Below are positions 18,539 through 28,754 of a stretch of 64,000 nt of DNA, one piece after another. Position 1 is the stretch's first letter, and every line of letters starts with the position of its first letter. The DNA is from Bacillota bacterium (lineage in GTDB: Bacteria; Bacillota; Clostridia; Peptostreptococcales; Acidaminobacteraceae). Where the stretch lies: contig JAIUOA010000001.1 of assembly GCA_020161295.1 (NCBI GenBank), forward strand, positions 186,001 through 250,000. The letters are read 5' to 3'. The notes under the pieces were generated by a model, which was given only the letters and a program-made list of their open reading frames with translations, was not told the DNA's origin and did no database searches. Both the position numbers and the translations under genes were made by a program.

Positions 18539-18976
18539 TTAATTTTCTTCATCCTCGTTTTCATCTTCGTCTTCAAAGAGATCATCATCTTCGATGCTCT
18601 CATCGTCCTCATCCACTTCTGGTTCATCGTGTTTGATGTCGAGTTTGCCTAAAATTTCATTTATGTGCATGCCGTGTTCTACAGAATGGTCCATCTTGAA
18701 AATTGGCTCTGGTGTATAGTGAAGCTTTAATTTTTTACCAATCTCTTTGCGAATAAAACCTTTCGCACTGGATAAACCTTCAATATGAACTTCTGGGTTG
18801 TGTTTTGGATCAAATACACTGATGTAGATCGTCGCATATCGCAAATCATTGGTCACTTCAACATAGGTGACCGATGACAATTTTGAGACACGAGGATCTT
18901 TTATTTCAAACATCATGATATGGCTGACAATTTTTTTAATCTCTTCAGCAATTTTTTTATTTCTTGAAACAGACAT
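18539..18976 (-). CDS. rbfA: 30S ribosome-binding factor RbfA
   Basis: Assembly factor for 30S maturation and cold adaptation. The KH-like core reads RNKKIAEEIKKIVSHIM at the start and TNDLRYATIYISVF in the middle. I place the start at 18976 (MSVSRNK), with AGGTGG 8 bases upstream; a GTG at 18988 is possible. The protein ends in a strongly acidic tail of about 30 residues, mostly Glu and Asp, longer than in common RbfA. It sits between infB and nrnA as usual. Confidence 0.95.
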   Translation of the reverse strand: MSVSRNKKIAEEIKKIVSHIMMFEIKDPRVSKLSSVTYVEVTNDLRYATIYISVFDPKHNPEVHIEGLSSAKGFIRKEIGKKLKLHYTPEPIFKMDHSVEHGMHINEILGKLDIKHDEPEVDEDDESIEDDDLFEDEDENEDEEN

Positions 18977-19009
18977 CCTCGTTACCACCTTTCCTATATG
19001 ACATCACGA

Positions 19010-22000
19010 CTATCTTTTTACTTCTTCCATGATATAAGCTTCGATTTCATCATTCTCTTTCAGATCATTGAATTTTTCGATGCCGATACCACATTCATAG
19101 CCTTGTGCCACTTCTTTAGCGTCATCTTTAAAACGCTTGAGTGAACTTAATTTTCCTTCAAAGATGACAATGCCTTCTCTGATAACCCTAACTTGTGAAT
19201 TTCTTGCAACTTTACCTGAAGTAACATAGGCACCTGCAATTACACCAGAAGGAATCTTGAATGTTGCTCTAACCTGTACTCTACCTAAGATGACTTCCTT
19301 ATAAATAGGATCGAGCATCCCTTTAAGTGCCGTTTCAACGTCATTGATCGCGTTGTAAATAATTTGATATGTGCGGATATCGACGCCTTCTCTTTCAGCA
19401 GTTGACGATACGAGGGCAGATGGTCTTACATTGAAACCGATGATAATCGCACTTGAAGCAGAAGCGAGGATGACATCCGATTCAGAAATCGCACCTACGT
19501 CTCCACGGATGATATTCACGCGCACTTCTTCGTTTGAAAGCTTAAGAAGCGATTGCTTGATGGCTTCAACTGAACCTTGAACGTCAGCTTTGATGATGAT
19601 GTTGAGCTCTTTCATGCCGCCATCTTTGATTCTCGAGAAGATATCTTCAAGTGTAACACCTGGGTTTTTATTAAGCGTCTTCTCACGGTAAATGACCGCG
19701 TGACGTTCTGCAATCGTACGTGCTACTTTTTCATCTGGCGTTACATAAATTTTTTCGCCCGCTTGCGGAATATCGCCAAGTCCGTCGATTTCAACCGATG
19801 TTGAAGGTCCGATGGATTTGACTTTCTTACCTTTATCGTTATAAAGGGCTTTTACTTTACCAAATGTCGTTCCAGCAACCACAGGATCCCCCACAGACAT
19901 GGTGCCTTTTTCCAGGATAATCGTAGTAACTGTTCCGCGACCTTTAATGACCTTAGCATCGATAACCGTTCCAACACCAGGACGTGTCGGATTTGCTTTT
20001 AAATCGAGCATTTCTGAAACTAAAAGTACCATTTCCAATAAAGTCTCTAATCCTTGGCCCGTTTTAGCTGAGACTGGTACTGCGATGACATCGCCACCCC
20101 ACTCTTCTATTAAAACGCCTCGGTCAGAAAGCTCTTGCTTAACCCTGTCTGGATTAGCATTTGGCTTATCCATTTTATTGATGGCCACGATAATCGGTAC
20201 ATTTGCTGCCTTAACGTGGTCGATGGCTTCAATCGTTTGCGGCATGACGCCATCATCAGCAGCGACGACGAGAATCGCGATATCAGTTACCTTTGCACCA
20301 CGCGCTCTTAACGAAGTAAAGGCTTCATGGCCCGGTGTATCTAAGAACACGATTTTCTCACCACGGTGCATAACTTCAGAAGCGCCGATATGTTGCGTAA
20401 TACCACCAGATTCTCCGTCAGCAACACCTGTATTTCTAATGGCATCAAGAAGGGATGTTTTACCATGGTCGACGTGACCCATAACCGTAACAACTGGTGC
20501 ACGTTTTCTTAAATCAGCTGGATTATCTGGCGCGTCTAGGTCAAATGCTTCAAACTGATTTTCTTCAACTTCTTCTTCTTGCTCAAGTGAAATGTTATAG
20601 TCCAGTGCGATTAATGCTGCCGTCTCATAGTCGATTGCTTTATTGATCGTCGCCATATTGCCCAATCCCATAAGTTTAACGATAATCTCATTTGGGGCCT
20701 TATTGATGATCTCAGCAAACTCTTTAACCGTCATTTCTGCTGGTACGTAAACGGTTTCATTTAATAAATATTCATTTAACTTTTCAGTTTTTTCTTTTTC
20801 AGTCTTCTCTTTGTACTTACCACTTTTTTGCTTGGTTTTCTTTCCAAAGTCGAACTCTCTTCTCGGATCTACTTCGCTGACGATAATCTCTTCTTTAAGA
20901 AGTTTTTTTGCCTTCTTCGATTTCGTTTCTAACTTGTCAGCATCACGTGTAACCACCACTTTATCTTTATTGAATTTCTTACGATTTGATGGTGTTTTTT
21001 CAGCGATTTCTGACGAAGGAAAAGCAGATGCTTTTGAATCTGTTTTCTTACCTTGTGATGGTGAATAATCTTTATCTTTGTCTTTGTTGAATCCACCGCC
21101 GTAGCCGCCACTACCGTAAGGCTTGCTACCTTGAGGTCCTCTATTATAGCCACCTTGGCCGCCTTGACCTGCTGGTCTATTACCTTGATAGCCACCAGAA
21201 CGATTTTCATAGACCGGTTTTCCATCTGGACCTACTGGTCTTGGTGGACGGTTAGGATCATATGGCTTTTTCTCATAAGGTGGTCGATTTGGATCATATG
21301 GTCTTGGTGGACGGTTAGGATCATATGGCTTTTTCTCATATGGTGGTCGATTTGGATCATATGGTTTTTTCTCATAGGGTGGGCGATTTGGATCATATGG
21401 TTTCTTCTCATAAGCTGGACGATTTGGATCGTATGGCTTTTTCTCATATGGCGGACGGTTGGGATCATAAGGTCTTTTTTCGTAAGGTGGCTTTGATCCA
21501 TCTGTTGGTCTGCCTTCGCCAGCTGGTCTATTCCCGTCATATGGACGGTTGTCATAAGGCTTATTGCCTTTGTAATTTGGACTGTGTGGTCTTTGTTGTT
21601 GGTCACCCTGTGGGCGTGGTGGTCTGCTATACTCTTGACCCTGGCTTTGTCCTTGTGGTTGACCTTGAGCTTGTGGTTGACCTTGAGCTTGTGGCTGGCT
21701 TTGGACTTGAGACTGGCCATGTCCCTGTGACTGTCCATGACCTTGGCGATTATCGCGTTGATCTTGTCCTTGTCTAGGGCGATTCTTATCATATCCGCCT
21801 CTGTTTTGGGCGCGACGATTTTCCTCTTCACGAATCTCCTTCGTGCGGTCATAGATGATCTTGTGATGTTTTTCTGGTTTTTGATCAGCTGATTTTACTT
21901 CCGCTGATTTTACTTCAGATTGTTCTGCCTTTTGTTCAGCTGGTTTTGTTTCGTTTTGTTTGGCTCCCTCAGAAGCATTCTTCATAAATTTTCCTTTAAG

Positions 22001-22135
22001 TTGTTTTATTTCTTGATCTTCTAAAGTACTCATGTGATTCTTCACATCATATCCGAGCGTATGTGCTGAATCAATTAAGTCCTTTGTAGATACGTTTATT
22101 TCCTTTGCTAATTCATGGATTCGGGTTTTTGACAT
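19010..22135 (-). CDS. infB: Translation initiation factor IF-2
   Basis: GTPase that brings initiator tRNA to the 30S subunit. A first IF2_N helix domain (residues 1-50) is followed by a charged Ala/Lys/Glu stretch and a Gln/Gly-rich region (about 120-180). A tandem-repeat zone of 12-residue [12 protein letters not shown] units (216-300) and a Gly/Asn-rich linker come next. The second IF2_N domain is at 461-515, the G domain with GHVDHGKT at 553-560, DTPGHEAF and NKMD, then domains II-IV. At 1041 aa it is much longer than the roughly 700-aa Bacillus form because of the N-terminal insertion. The ATG follows GGAGGTG; the start overlaps the L7Ae-like gene by 28 bases. Confidence 0.97.
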   Translation of the reverse strand: MSKTRIHELAKEINVSTKDLIDSAHTLGYDVKNHMSTLEDQEIKQLKGKFMKNASEGAKQNETKPAEQKAEQSEVKSAEVKSADQKPEKHHKIIYDRTKEIREEENRRAQNRGGYDKNRPRQGQDQRDNRQGHGQSQGHGQSQVQSQPQAQGQPQAQGQPQGQSQGQEYSRPPRPQGDQQQRPHSPNYKGNKPYDNRPYDGNRPAGEGRPTDGSKPPYEKRPYDPNRPPYEKKPYDPNRPAYEKKPYDPNRPPYEKKPYDPNRPPYEKKPYDPNRPPRPYDPNRPPYEKKPYDPNRPPRPVGPDGKPVYENRSGGYQGNRPAGQGGQGGYNRGPQGSKPYGSGGYGGGFNKDKDKDYSPSQGKKTDSKASAFPSSEIAEKTPSNRKKFNKDKVVVTRDADKLETKSKKAKKLLKEEIIVSEVDPRREFDFGKKTKQKSGKYKEKTEKEKTEKLNEYLLNETVYVPAEMTVKEFAEIINKAPNEIIVKLMGLGNMATINKAIDYETAALIALDYNISLEQEEEVEENQFEAFDLDAPDNPADLRKRAPVVTVMGHVDHGKTSLLDAIRNTGVADGESGGITQHIGASEVMHRGEKIVFLDTPGHEAFTSLRARGAKVTDIAILVVAADDGVMPQTIEAIDHVKAANVPIIVAINKMDKPNANPDRVKQELSDRGVLIEEWGGDVIAVPVSAKTGQGLETLLEMVLLVSEMLDLKANPTRPGVGTVIDAKVIKGRGTVTTIILEKGTMSVGDPVVAGTTFGKVKALYNDKGKKVKSIGPSTSVEIDGLGDIPQAGEKIYVTPDEKVARTIAERHAVIYREKTLNKNPGVTLEDIFSRIKDGGMKELNIIIKADVQGSVEAIKQSLLKLSNEEVRVNIIRGDVGAISESDVILASASSAIIIGFNVRPSALVSSTAEREGVDIRTYQIIYNAINDVETALKGMLDPIYKEVILGRVQVRATFKIPSGVIAGAYVTSGKVARNSQVRVIREGIVIFEGKLSSLKRFKDDAKEVAQGYECGIGIEKFNDLKENDEIEAYIMEEVKR
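21236..21490 (-). repeat. Tandem 36-bp repeats inside infB
   Basis: The codons for residues 216-300 of IF-2 form six near-identical 36-bp units, each encoding [12 protein letters not shown] with minor changes (one KR, one PA), plus a shortened 27-bp unit encoding PPRPYDPNR before the last full one. The frame is kept throughout. Units are directly adjacent without spacers. Such repeats can expand or contract by slippage. Confidence 0.9.
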
Positions 22136-22452
22136 TGCTTCACCTCCGGTAATAGAGCGTCAATCTTCTCAATTAATGCCCGTGAAAATTTCTTGTTTGT
22201 TACGCCGAACAATCCATAGTTGTCCTTACCAATTGCATTTGACAAAGACGTCTTGTTTGAAAAAACTCTATAAGCCACACCTTCGGATTCACACAATCTC
22301 ATCATCCTATCTCGCGTTGATTCGTTCATGTCTTCTGCTATGATGAGCAATGAAATTTTCTTGCTTTTAACGCCTTGTTCGCAAAGTGTTTCACCTGGCA
22401 CCAAATGACCAGCTTTCCTTGCGAATCCTAAGAGTGATAAAACATTATTCAT
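22108..22452 (-). CDS. L7Ae/L30e-family RNA-binding protein (YlxQ-like)
   Basis: A small protein (114 aa) of the L7Ae/L30e/S12e/Gadd45 fold, positioned between ylxR and infB as in Bacillus (ylxQ). The family segments [14 protein letters not shown] and [16 protein letters not shown] are clear. These proteins bind kink-turn RNAs; the Bacillus orthologue's physiological role is not settled. It overlaps ylxR by 8 bases and infB by 28 bases, so the three are translationally coupled. Confidence 0.92.
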   Translation of the reverse strand: MNNVLSLLGFARKAGHLVPGETLCEQGVKSKKISLLIIAEDMNESTRDRMMRLCESEGVAYRVFSNKTSLSNAIGKDNYGLFGVTNKKFSRALIEKIDALLPEVKQCQKPESMN

Positions 22453-22708
22453 TTACATCTAACCTTTCTTTTAACTTTTCAAAGACTTCGTCTTCGATTT
22501 TCGTCTCTAAAGCACGATTAAACGCATTTTTCTTGATGGCCAAATCGAAGCAGCTTTTATCATTGCAGATATATGCGCCTCTACCATTGGCCTTGCCTGT
22601 GAAATCCACAAAAACTTCATCGTCTTTGTTTTTTACGACCCTAATCAATTCCTTTTTAGGTTTCTGTACACCACAGGCAATGCATTTTCTCATAGGGATT
22701 TTTTTCAT
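22445..22708 (-). CDS. ylxR: YlxR-family RNA-binding protein
   Basis: DUF448 protein of 87 aa, with the family pattern RKCIACGVQKPKKELIRVV near the start and GRGAYIC in the middle. YlxR homologues bind RNA or DNA; regulatory roles and effects on RNase P have been proposed in other Firmicutes. It stands 3 bases after nusA, its usual place. Four cysteines are present, of which the CIAC pair is conserved. Confidence 0.93.
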   Translation of the reverse strand: MKKIPMRKCIACGVQKPKKELIRVVKNKDDEVFVDFTGKANGRGAYICNDKSCFDLAIKKNAFNRALETKIEDEVFEKLKERLDVNE

Positions 22709-22710
22709 AC

Positions 22711-23796
22711 TTATTCTTCATCTCCATAAACTTCTTCATACTCGCCAATCTCTTTAAGATAAGCGATATATTGGGTTTCGTTCTTAATGTCGATTTTCCA
22801 TCCTGTCAACTTAGCGGCAAGTCTCGCATTTTGACCTTCTTTACCGATGGCCAATGATAACTGATAATCCGGAACCACTACAAGTGCTGAGTTATCGTCT
22901 TCATCTACTTCTACACGCATGACTTTTGCTGGGCTGAGAGCGTTTGAAATAAGAATTGCTGGGTTTTCATTCCACTCGATAACATCAATTTTCTCGCCTT
23001 GAAGCTCTTCGACGATATTTTGGACACGATGTCCCTTTTGGCCGACACATGCGCCGACTGGATCAAGATCCGGGTTTGGAGAGTACACCGCGATTTTAGT
23101 TCTCGAGCCTGGTTCTCTAGAAATGTTCTTGATTTCTACTTCACCGTCATAAATTTCTGGGACTTCCAGTTCAAACAAACGCTTCACTAAACCTGGATGG
23201 GTTCTGGAAACGAAAATCTGAGGTCCCTTAGTGGAATTCTTTACTTCCGTGATGACCGTCTTAATACGCTCACCTTGAATATACTCTTCATTAGGGATCT
23301 GCTCGTTTGGTTGCATTAACGCTTCTGTCCTTCCTAAGCTGATATACACGATTCCCTTTGAAACTCTATGGATTACGCCATTGACGATTTCCGTTTCACG
23401 GCTACTATATTCATCGTAAATCACACCGCGTTCAGCTTCTCTAATTTTCTGTACCACCACTTGTTTTGCCGATTGTGCAGCAATTCGACCAAAGTCTTTA
23501 GGAATGACTTTCTCTTTTACCACATCGCCATTTTGAAATAACGGATCGATTTTTCTCGCCTCTTCAACAGAGATTTGTGTCACATCATCGATCACTTCAT
23601 CGGCAACAACACGCACTGAATAGACGTTGAACTCACCCGTATTGCGGTTTAACTCTACTTCCACATTATGATTTGCACCAAAATTGTTTTTATAAGCCTT
23701 AACCACCGCATCTTCAATCACGTCAAACAACATTTCCAAAGCAAGTCCTTTTTCTTTTTCAAGTTGTTCAAGTGCAAGTAATAATTCAGTTTTCAC
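22711..23796 (-). CDS. nusA: Transcription termination/antitermination factor NusA
   Basis: RNA polymerase-associated factor for pausing, termination and antitermination. The N-terminal domain is followed by an S1 domain (about 130-200) and two KH domains ending in LAIGKEGQNARLAAKLTGW. There is no C-terminal acidic repeat, as normal for Firmicutes. I choose the GTG at 23796 (MKTELLLALEQ) because AGGAGG stands 7 bases upstream; the ATG at 23802 is only one base from that site. The promoter-rimP leader hairpin could be a NusA-dependent attenuator. Confidence 0.96.
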   Translation of the reverse strand: MKTELLLALEQLEKEKGLALEMLFDVIEDAVVKAYKNNFGANHNVEVELNRNTGEFNVYSVRVVADEVIDDVTQISVEEARKIDPLFQNGDVVKEKVIPKDFGRIAAQSAKQVVVQKIREAERGVIYDEYSSRETEIVNGVIHRVSKGIVYISLGRTEALMQPNEQIPNEEYIQGERIKTVITEVKNSTKGPQIFVSRTHPGLVKRLFELEVPEIYDGEVEIKNISREPGSRTKIAVYSPNPDLDPVGACVGQKGHRVQNIVEELQGEKIDVIEWNENPAILISNALSPAKVMRVEVDEDDNSALVVVPDYQLSLAIGKEGQNARLAAKLTGWKIDIKNETQYIAYLKEIGEYEEVYGDEE

Positions 23797-23807
23797 ACGC
23801 ATTCCTC

Positions 23808-24275
23808 CTATTCGAACTCGACGACTAATTTCGTCACAGATACTTTACTTTTCGGTATTTCCACTTTGCCCATTTGAGCGTTTTCGATGACGATATGATC
23901 ATCAATCAAACCGACTAAAGTGCCTGTAATGGCCTTTTGTCCTTCAAAGGCTTGGAAGAGTTTGAGTTGAACAAGATGCCCTTTGAACTTTTCAAATTCT
24001 TTATCTTTTTTAAGAACGCGCTCAACACCTGGTGATGACACCTCTAAGAAATACTGCTCCTCAATCGGATCTAAGGTATCTAACTTCGAATTTAAAAACT
24101 GACTGACTAACTGGCAATCATCAAGTGTTACCGGCGCTTCTTTGTCGATGATGACTCTTAAGTATCGATAAGGACCTTCCTTGACAAACTCGATGTCGAC
24201 GATTTCCATATCCTGTGTTTTTACGAAGGGTGTTAAAATTTCTTCCACCACATCTACCACTTTTTTCTTTTTCAT
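23808..24275 (-). CDS. rimP: Ribosome maturation factor RimP
   Basis: 30S assembly factor, 155 aa from the chosen start. Segments LRVIIDKEAPVTLDDCQLVSQ and YFLEVSSPGVERVLKK are diagnostic. The ATG at 24275 has AGCAGGTG 5 bases upstream; the frame extends to a TTG at 24293. It is the first gene of the rimP-nusA-ylxR-L7Ae-infB operon and has a promoter and a hairpin upstream. Confidence 0.95.
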   Translation of the reverse strand: MKKKKVVDVVEEILTPFVKTQDMEIVDIEFVKEGPYRYLRVIIDKEAPVTLDDCQLVSQFLNSKLDTLDPIEEQYFLEVSSPGVERVLKKDKEFEKFKGHLVQLKLFQAFEGQKAITGTLVGLIDDHIVIENAQMGKVEIPKSKVSVTKLVVEFE

Positions 24276-24345
24276 TTTTTCACCTGCTTTCAAAACTTAT
24301 CATAATCACCCATAGTGATATCGCTCATAGTCCCGCTCAATAACA

Positions 24346-24367
24346 AAGAGTGGGAAAACCCACTCTT
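24346..24367 (-). terminator. Hairpin in the rimP-nusA leader (possible attenuator)
   Basis: AAGAGTGGG (24346-24354) and CCCACTCTT (24359-24367) form a perfect 9-bp stem with a 4-base loop, followed on the minus strand by the interrupted T tract TGTTATT. It lies about 30 bases downstream of the -10 of the rimP operon and before rimP, so it can act both as the polC terminator and as an attenuator. Confidence 0.65.
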
Positions 24368-24393
24368 GCTGTCAAAAACCTATTTACTGATTA

Positions 24394-24422
24394 ATTATAG
24401 CACAAATGCGCAATTTATGCAA
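24394..24422 (-). promoter_or_regulatory. Promoter of the rimP-nusA-infB operon
   Basis: A perfect -10 TATAAT (24394-24399) with an extended TG (TGCTATAAT) stands 17 bases from a weak -35 TTGCAT (24417-24422) that overlaps the polC stop codon. Confidence 0.65.
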
Positions 24423-27400
24423 ACGAGAATAATGTCAATTGGTTGTCATCAGGGAGTTCATCAAAACACCCATGAACTTTCATGGCTTCAATAACCGTCT
24501 TGGATACTTTTGTAAGTCGTTGGAAGTCTTCCACTGATAAAAATTCCCGATGTTCATCCCTAATTGCGGCTATACTCTGTGCTGCAGAAGCGCCTACACC
24601 TTGTAAAGCTAAGAATGGTGGTAGAATTTTACCATCGACTATTTTAAAGGATTCCGCATCAGACTCCATGAGGCTTACCTTTTTAAAGCCAAATCCCCTG
24701 CTGTACATCTCATCGACGATTTCCAAAATGCCTTGGAGGTCTTGTTCTTTTTTGGTCGGTTTCTCAATCCCGTCAATTTCTTTCATCTTCGCTCTGACCA
24801 CTTCGTTACCCTTGCAAATCAGTTCGGCATCGAAGTCGTCCACCTTCGTCGTGAAATAAGTGGCATAAAACGCCAGTGGCTGGTGTACCTTAAAGTACGC
24901 GATTCTCACTGACATCATTACATAAGCGACCGCATGTGCTTTAGGGAACATGTACTGGATTGTTTGACAAGAGTTGATGTACCAGTCAGGAACATTGTTT
25001 TCCTTCATGACTTTGATTTCATCTTCTTTTAGGCCTTTACCCTTACGAACGTTTTCCATGATCTTAAACGCAGTTAGTGGTTCAAGCTTCATTTGAATCA
25101 AATAGTTCATGATGTCGTCGCGCGTGGCGATAACTTCTTTAATGGTTACCGTATTATTTCTTACGAGATCCTGCGCATTGTTGACCCATACATCTGTACC
25201 ATGGGAGAGTCCAGAAATCCGCACGAGGTCAGAAAATGTCTGAGGGTTGGTATCTCTAAGCATCTGTCTGACGAACTTAGTACCGAACTCAGGAATTCCT
25301 AAGCTTCCGATATCTAAGCTGTATGACGCGTCCTTAATCCCCAGTGGATCTGCTGACGTAAATATTTTCATCGTCGCGGCGTCATCAAGCGGTATATCGA
25401 AAACATTGAGTCCTGTTAGTTCTTCCAAGTATTTGATGATGGTGGGAACGTCGTGTCCGAGGATATCGAGCTTCAGTAAACGTCCACTTATGGAATGGTA
25501 GTCGAAATGCGTCGTGATGACATCTGAGGTCACATCGTTGGCAGGATATTGAATCGGACAAAACTCATGGATATCCCTATCAGCAGGCACGACCATGATA
25601 CCACCAGGATGCTGGCCTGAAGTCCGTTTAACACCCGTCAATCCCTGTGCAAGACGTTCAATTTCGTAACGGTGCATGTCAATCTGGCGCTCTTCAAAGT
25701 ACTTTTTCACATAGCCGTAAGCGGTTTTATCCGCGATGGTACCGATCGTTCCCGCTTTGAAGGTCTTTCCTTTTCCGAACAACACTTCACAATACTTATG
25801 TGCATTGGCTTGATAGATACCCGCGAAGTTAAGGTCGATATCTGGCTCTTTATCGCCATCAAAGCCCAAGAAGGTTTCGAAAGGAATATCGTAGCCATCT
25901 TTAAAATACTTCGTACCGCACTCAGGGCAAATCTTGTCTGGCATATCCACACCAGCGCCGTATTTGCCATCGGTGAAGAACTCTGAATGCTTACAGTTCT
26001 TACAGATATAATGCGGCGGTAACGGGTTAACTTCCGTAATGTCACTCATGGTTGCAGCTAAGGAAGAACCAACAGAGCCTCTGGAACCTACCAGGAACCC
26101 ATCTTCTAACGATTTCGTCACTAGCTTTTGCGCGATGATATACATGACGGCGTAGCCATTGCCAATAATGGAATTGAGCTCTCTTAACAGACGCTTTTCG
26201 ACGATTTCAGGGAGGTCGTCGCCATAAATGCGCTTCGCTTTCGCCATACACATCTCCCGAAACTCCTCATCCGCGCCTTCTATAACTGGCGGGAAGGTTC
26301 CCTTCGGTACCGGGCGAACCATTTCACACGCGTCTGCCAGTTTTTTAGGATTATCGATGACCACCTCTCGGGCACGGTCCCCTAAGTAATCAAATGCTTC
26401 GAGCATTTCGTTCGTCGTCCTAAAATAAAGCGGCGCTTGATTATCCGCATCGTTATAGCCATTACCCGCCATGAGAATTCGCCTATAGACCTCGTCTTCA
26501 GGATTGATGAAGTGCACATCTCCTGTGGCTACGACTGTTTTGCCAAGCTTATCCCCTAAATGGAGAATATGGCGATTAATGGTCTTGATTTCATCGATAT
26601 GCTTGATTTTACCCGACTCTAGCATGAACGCGTTATTATCAGCCGGTTGAATTTCCAAATAATCATAAAAATCTGCGATTTCCAATACCCGCTCAGGCGT
26701 TTGGTTGCTCATGATGGCTTTATAGAGCTCGCCAGCTTCACATGCACTACCGATCAGGAGTCCCTCGCGTTTAGAACGCAATAAGCTCTTCGGTATTCTC
26801 GGCTTTCTATAATACGTATTCAGGTTGCTATGAGAAACGATTTCGTAAAGATTCCTAAGTCCTGGCTGTGTTTGGGCAAGCAAAATCACGTGTGACATCT
26901 CAAGTTGAGTAAAATCGAAATTGGTAACAAAATAGCGATTAATGGCTTTTAGCGTAAAGACCTCGCGTTCATTTAGCATTTCAGTGAATTTAACGAAAAC
27001 GCGTGCTGTCGCTTCAGCATCCGCAACCGCTCTATGGTGATCATTCAAAACGATTTTCAAGTACTTAGTGACCGCTTTGAGGTTATGCTTTTTAATGTCC
27101 GTTAATAACAAACGGCTTAATGCGAGCGTATCTACGATTAATGAGGTAAATGGGAGTGCGAGCTTTTCACAGTAGTAACGGATGAACGAGCAGTCGAAGT
27201 TCGCATTATGCGCGACGACAGGGGCACCCTCTATGAAAGCCATAAATCTCGGAAGTACTTCCTCAAGTGACGGCTGATCACTTACCATGTCCTCAGAAAT
27301 TCCAGTGAGTTCAGATATTTCAGGCGGAATCGGTCTTAATGGGTTAATGAGCTGACTAAACCGCTCGGTGACCACACCTTTTTCCACTTTTACAGCACCG

Positions 27401-28737
27401 ATTTCGATAATGGTATCTTTATGGTATGAAAAACCTGTGGTTTCAATATCAAAGACCACAAAGGTCTCATCTAAGCCGTAGTCAGTGGCGCCTACGATTA
27501 AATCCACCTCATCATCAATCAGGTACCCTTCTAGTCCGTAGATGACCTTGATTTTATCGCCTGCAGCTGATGCGGCATCCGGGAATGCTTGAAGGACGCC
27601 GTGATCGGTGATGGCGATGGCTGGGTGTCCCCAATCGATGGCCGTCTGGATGATTTTCTTAACGGGCGCAATTCCATCCATCTCGCTCATATTCGTATGA
27701 AGATGGAGCTCTACTCTCTTTTCTTCAGCTAGGTCAACGCGAGGAATCTCTTCCTTACCGACGTTGATGGCTGTAATAAGTAGCACCGATTCTTTATCGA
27801 ACTGGTCATAGCGATTGATGCCTTCGACGATGTACCATTTGCCTTGTTTTAAGCTTGGAAGCAAATCCTCGTATTCTTTTTTCTTTAAAAATTGCTTACA
27901 GGCAACTGCATTTGATAAATCTGACAAATAGAGCTTCAAAAGGAATTTTCCACCCTTAAGCTCACGTGCCTCGAAGTTCACCAGTTTACCTTCAATCGCA
28001 TAGGTTTCTTCTTCTTGGTTGATATCGATGATTTTGGTAGTCGAACGTTTGATTTTGTTCCTATAAAGCACTTCCGGTGCATTGGATTTCACCGATTTGA
28101 CGGATTCTTCCTTCTTTTGGGCGGATTGTCTGATGGCCTCTTCACTAAAACCGTTTGTGGCCATTGCGACGATGGATTCGATCGTCTCATCCTGCATACG
28201 ATCAAAATCTTCATACCCATCTACTTCATCCTTGAGCGATTCGGTTTGTAGCTCAAAGGTCTTGCCCAAGTTGCGATCACAGATCATCTGAATCATTTCG
28301 TCCGTTTTATACTGATAAAAGGTGTTCTCCAGACCTTTGTCATCGAAGATGATGTGAATTTTACCATGATTGAATGCGATTTTTGAGCGTTTCAAAATAC
28401 TGGCCACCGCAGGATTCTTTCTGCGGATGACCATGAGGATATTATCCCAGTTTTCCATAAAACCAGTGTCTTGATTCGCTTGAGGTGTGGAAGGGCTGGT
28501 GTTTATAGGCTGGTGGTCCTCTGGTGTTTCAACCTCTATTTCAAAGTCGTTTACAAAGGCAAGGTGCGTTTTAAGAATGTTTTTTAAACCATCTAGTTGA
28601 TGGCCTGCCACGTATTTATTCGATCTAAGGCGTATGCTAAGAACGGATTCTTCACGTCTATATTCAATTTTCTTTATCTCTATGTCATCGTTCGGGAGAT
28701 GCTCCTGAATCAACTGATTAAAAGGTGTTTTATTCAT
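24415..28737 (-). CDS. polC: DNA polymerase III alpha subunit, PolC type
   Basis: Replicative polymerase of low-GC Gram-positives with built-in proofreading. In 1440 aa: an N-terminal domain and OB fold (about 240-330), the PHP domain starting at VELHLHT (342-348), the DnaQ-like 3'-5' exonuclease inserted at DIETTG (430-435), the polymerase core with GFLVGSRGSVGSS, and a zinc-binding module (CKNCKH and CPECGTKY). The C-terminus ends with a helix-hairpin-helix and OB-type part. All expected parts are present. It follows ispG by 17 bases. Confidence 0.98.
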   Translation of the reverse strand: MNKTPFNQLIQEHLPNDDIEIKKIEYRREESVLSIRLRSNKYVAGHQLDGLKNILKTHLAFVNDFEIEVETPEDHQPINTSPSTPQANQDTGFMENWDNILMVIRRKNPAVASILKRSKIAFNHGKIHIIFDDKGLENTFYQYKTDEMIQMICDRNLGKTFELQTESLKDEVDGYEDFDRMQDETIESIVAMATNGFSEEAIRQSAQKKEESVKSVKSNAPEVLYRNKIKRSTTKIIDINQEEETYAIEGKLVNFEARELKGGKFLLKLYLSDLSNAVACKQFLKKKEYEDLLPSLKQGKWYIVEGINRYDQFDKESVLLITAINVGKEEIPRVDLAEEKRVELHLHTNMSEMDGIAPVKKIIQTAIDWGHPAIAITDHGVLQAFPDAASAAGDKIKVIYGLEGYLIDDEVDLIVGATDYGLDETFVVFDIETTGFSYHKDTIIEIGAVKVEKGVVTERFSQLINPLRPIPPEISELTGISEDMVSDQPSLEEVLPRFMAFIEGAPVVAHNANFDCSFIRYYCEKLALPFTSLIVDTLALSRLLLTDIKKHNLKAVTKYLKIVLNDHHRAVADAEATARVFVKFTEMLNEREVFTLKAINRYFVTNFDFTQLEMSHVILLAQTQPGLRNLYEIVSHSNLNTYYRKPRIPKSLLRSKREGLLIGSACEAGELYKAIMSNQTPERVLEIADFYDYLEIQPADNNAFMLESGKIKHIDEIKTINRHILHLGDKLGKTVVATGDVHFINPEDEVYRRILMAGNGYNDADNQAPLYFRTTNEMLEAFDYLGDRAREVVIDNPKKLADACEMVRPVPKGTFPPVIEGADEEFREMCMAKAKRIYGDDLPEIVEKRLLRELNSIIGNGYAVMYIIAQKLVTKSLEDGFLVGSRGSVGSSLAATMSDITEVNPLPPHYICKNCKHSEFFTDGKYGAGVDMPDKICPECGTKYFKDGYDIPFETFLGFDGDKEPDIDLNFAGIYQANAHKYCEVLFGKGKTFKAGTIGTIADKTAYGYVKKYFEERQIDMHRYEIERLAQGLTGVKRTSGQHPGGIMVVPADRDIHEFCPIQYPANDVTSDVITTHFDYHSISGRLLKLDILGHDVPTIIKYLEELTGLNVFDIPLDDAATMKIFTSADPLGIKDASYSLDIGSLGIPEFGTKFVRQMLRDTNPQTFSDLVRISGLSHGTDVWVNNAQDLVRNNTVTIKEVIATRDDIMNYLIQMKLEPLTAFKIMENVRKGKGLKEDEIKVMKENNVPDWYINSCQTIQYMFPKAHAVAYVMMSVRIAYFKVHQPLAFYATYFTTKVDDFDAELICKGNEVVRAKMKEIDGIEKPTKKEQDLQGILEIVDEMYSRGFGFKKVSLMESDAESFKIVDGKILPPFLALQGVGASAAQSIAAIRDEHREFLSVEDFQRLTKVSKTVIEAMKVHGCFDELPDDNQLTLFSFA

Positions 28738-28754
28738 TGAATCGCCTTTCGTTT

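Noticed and set aside
19899..20477. 192-codon plus-strand open frame inside infB
   Set aside because: Antisense to the conserved G domain of IF-2; no independent support.
21236..21490. CRISPR array
   Set aside because: The 36-bp units abut directly without spacers and keep the IF-2 reading frame.
21131..21852. Long open frames on both strands across the infB repeats (up to about 206 codons)
   Set aside because: They are out-of-frame readings of the low-complexity repeat DNA, with biased composition and no ribosome-binding sites.
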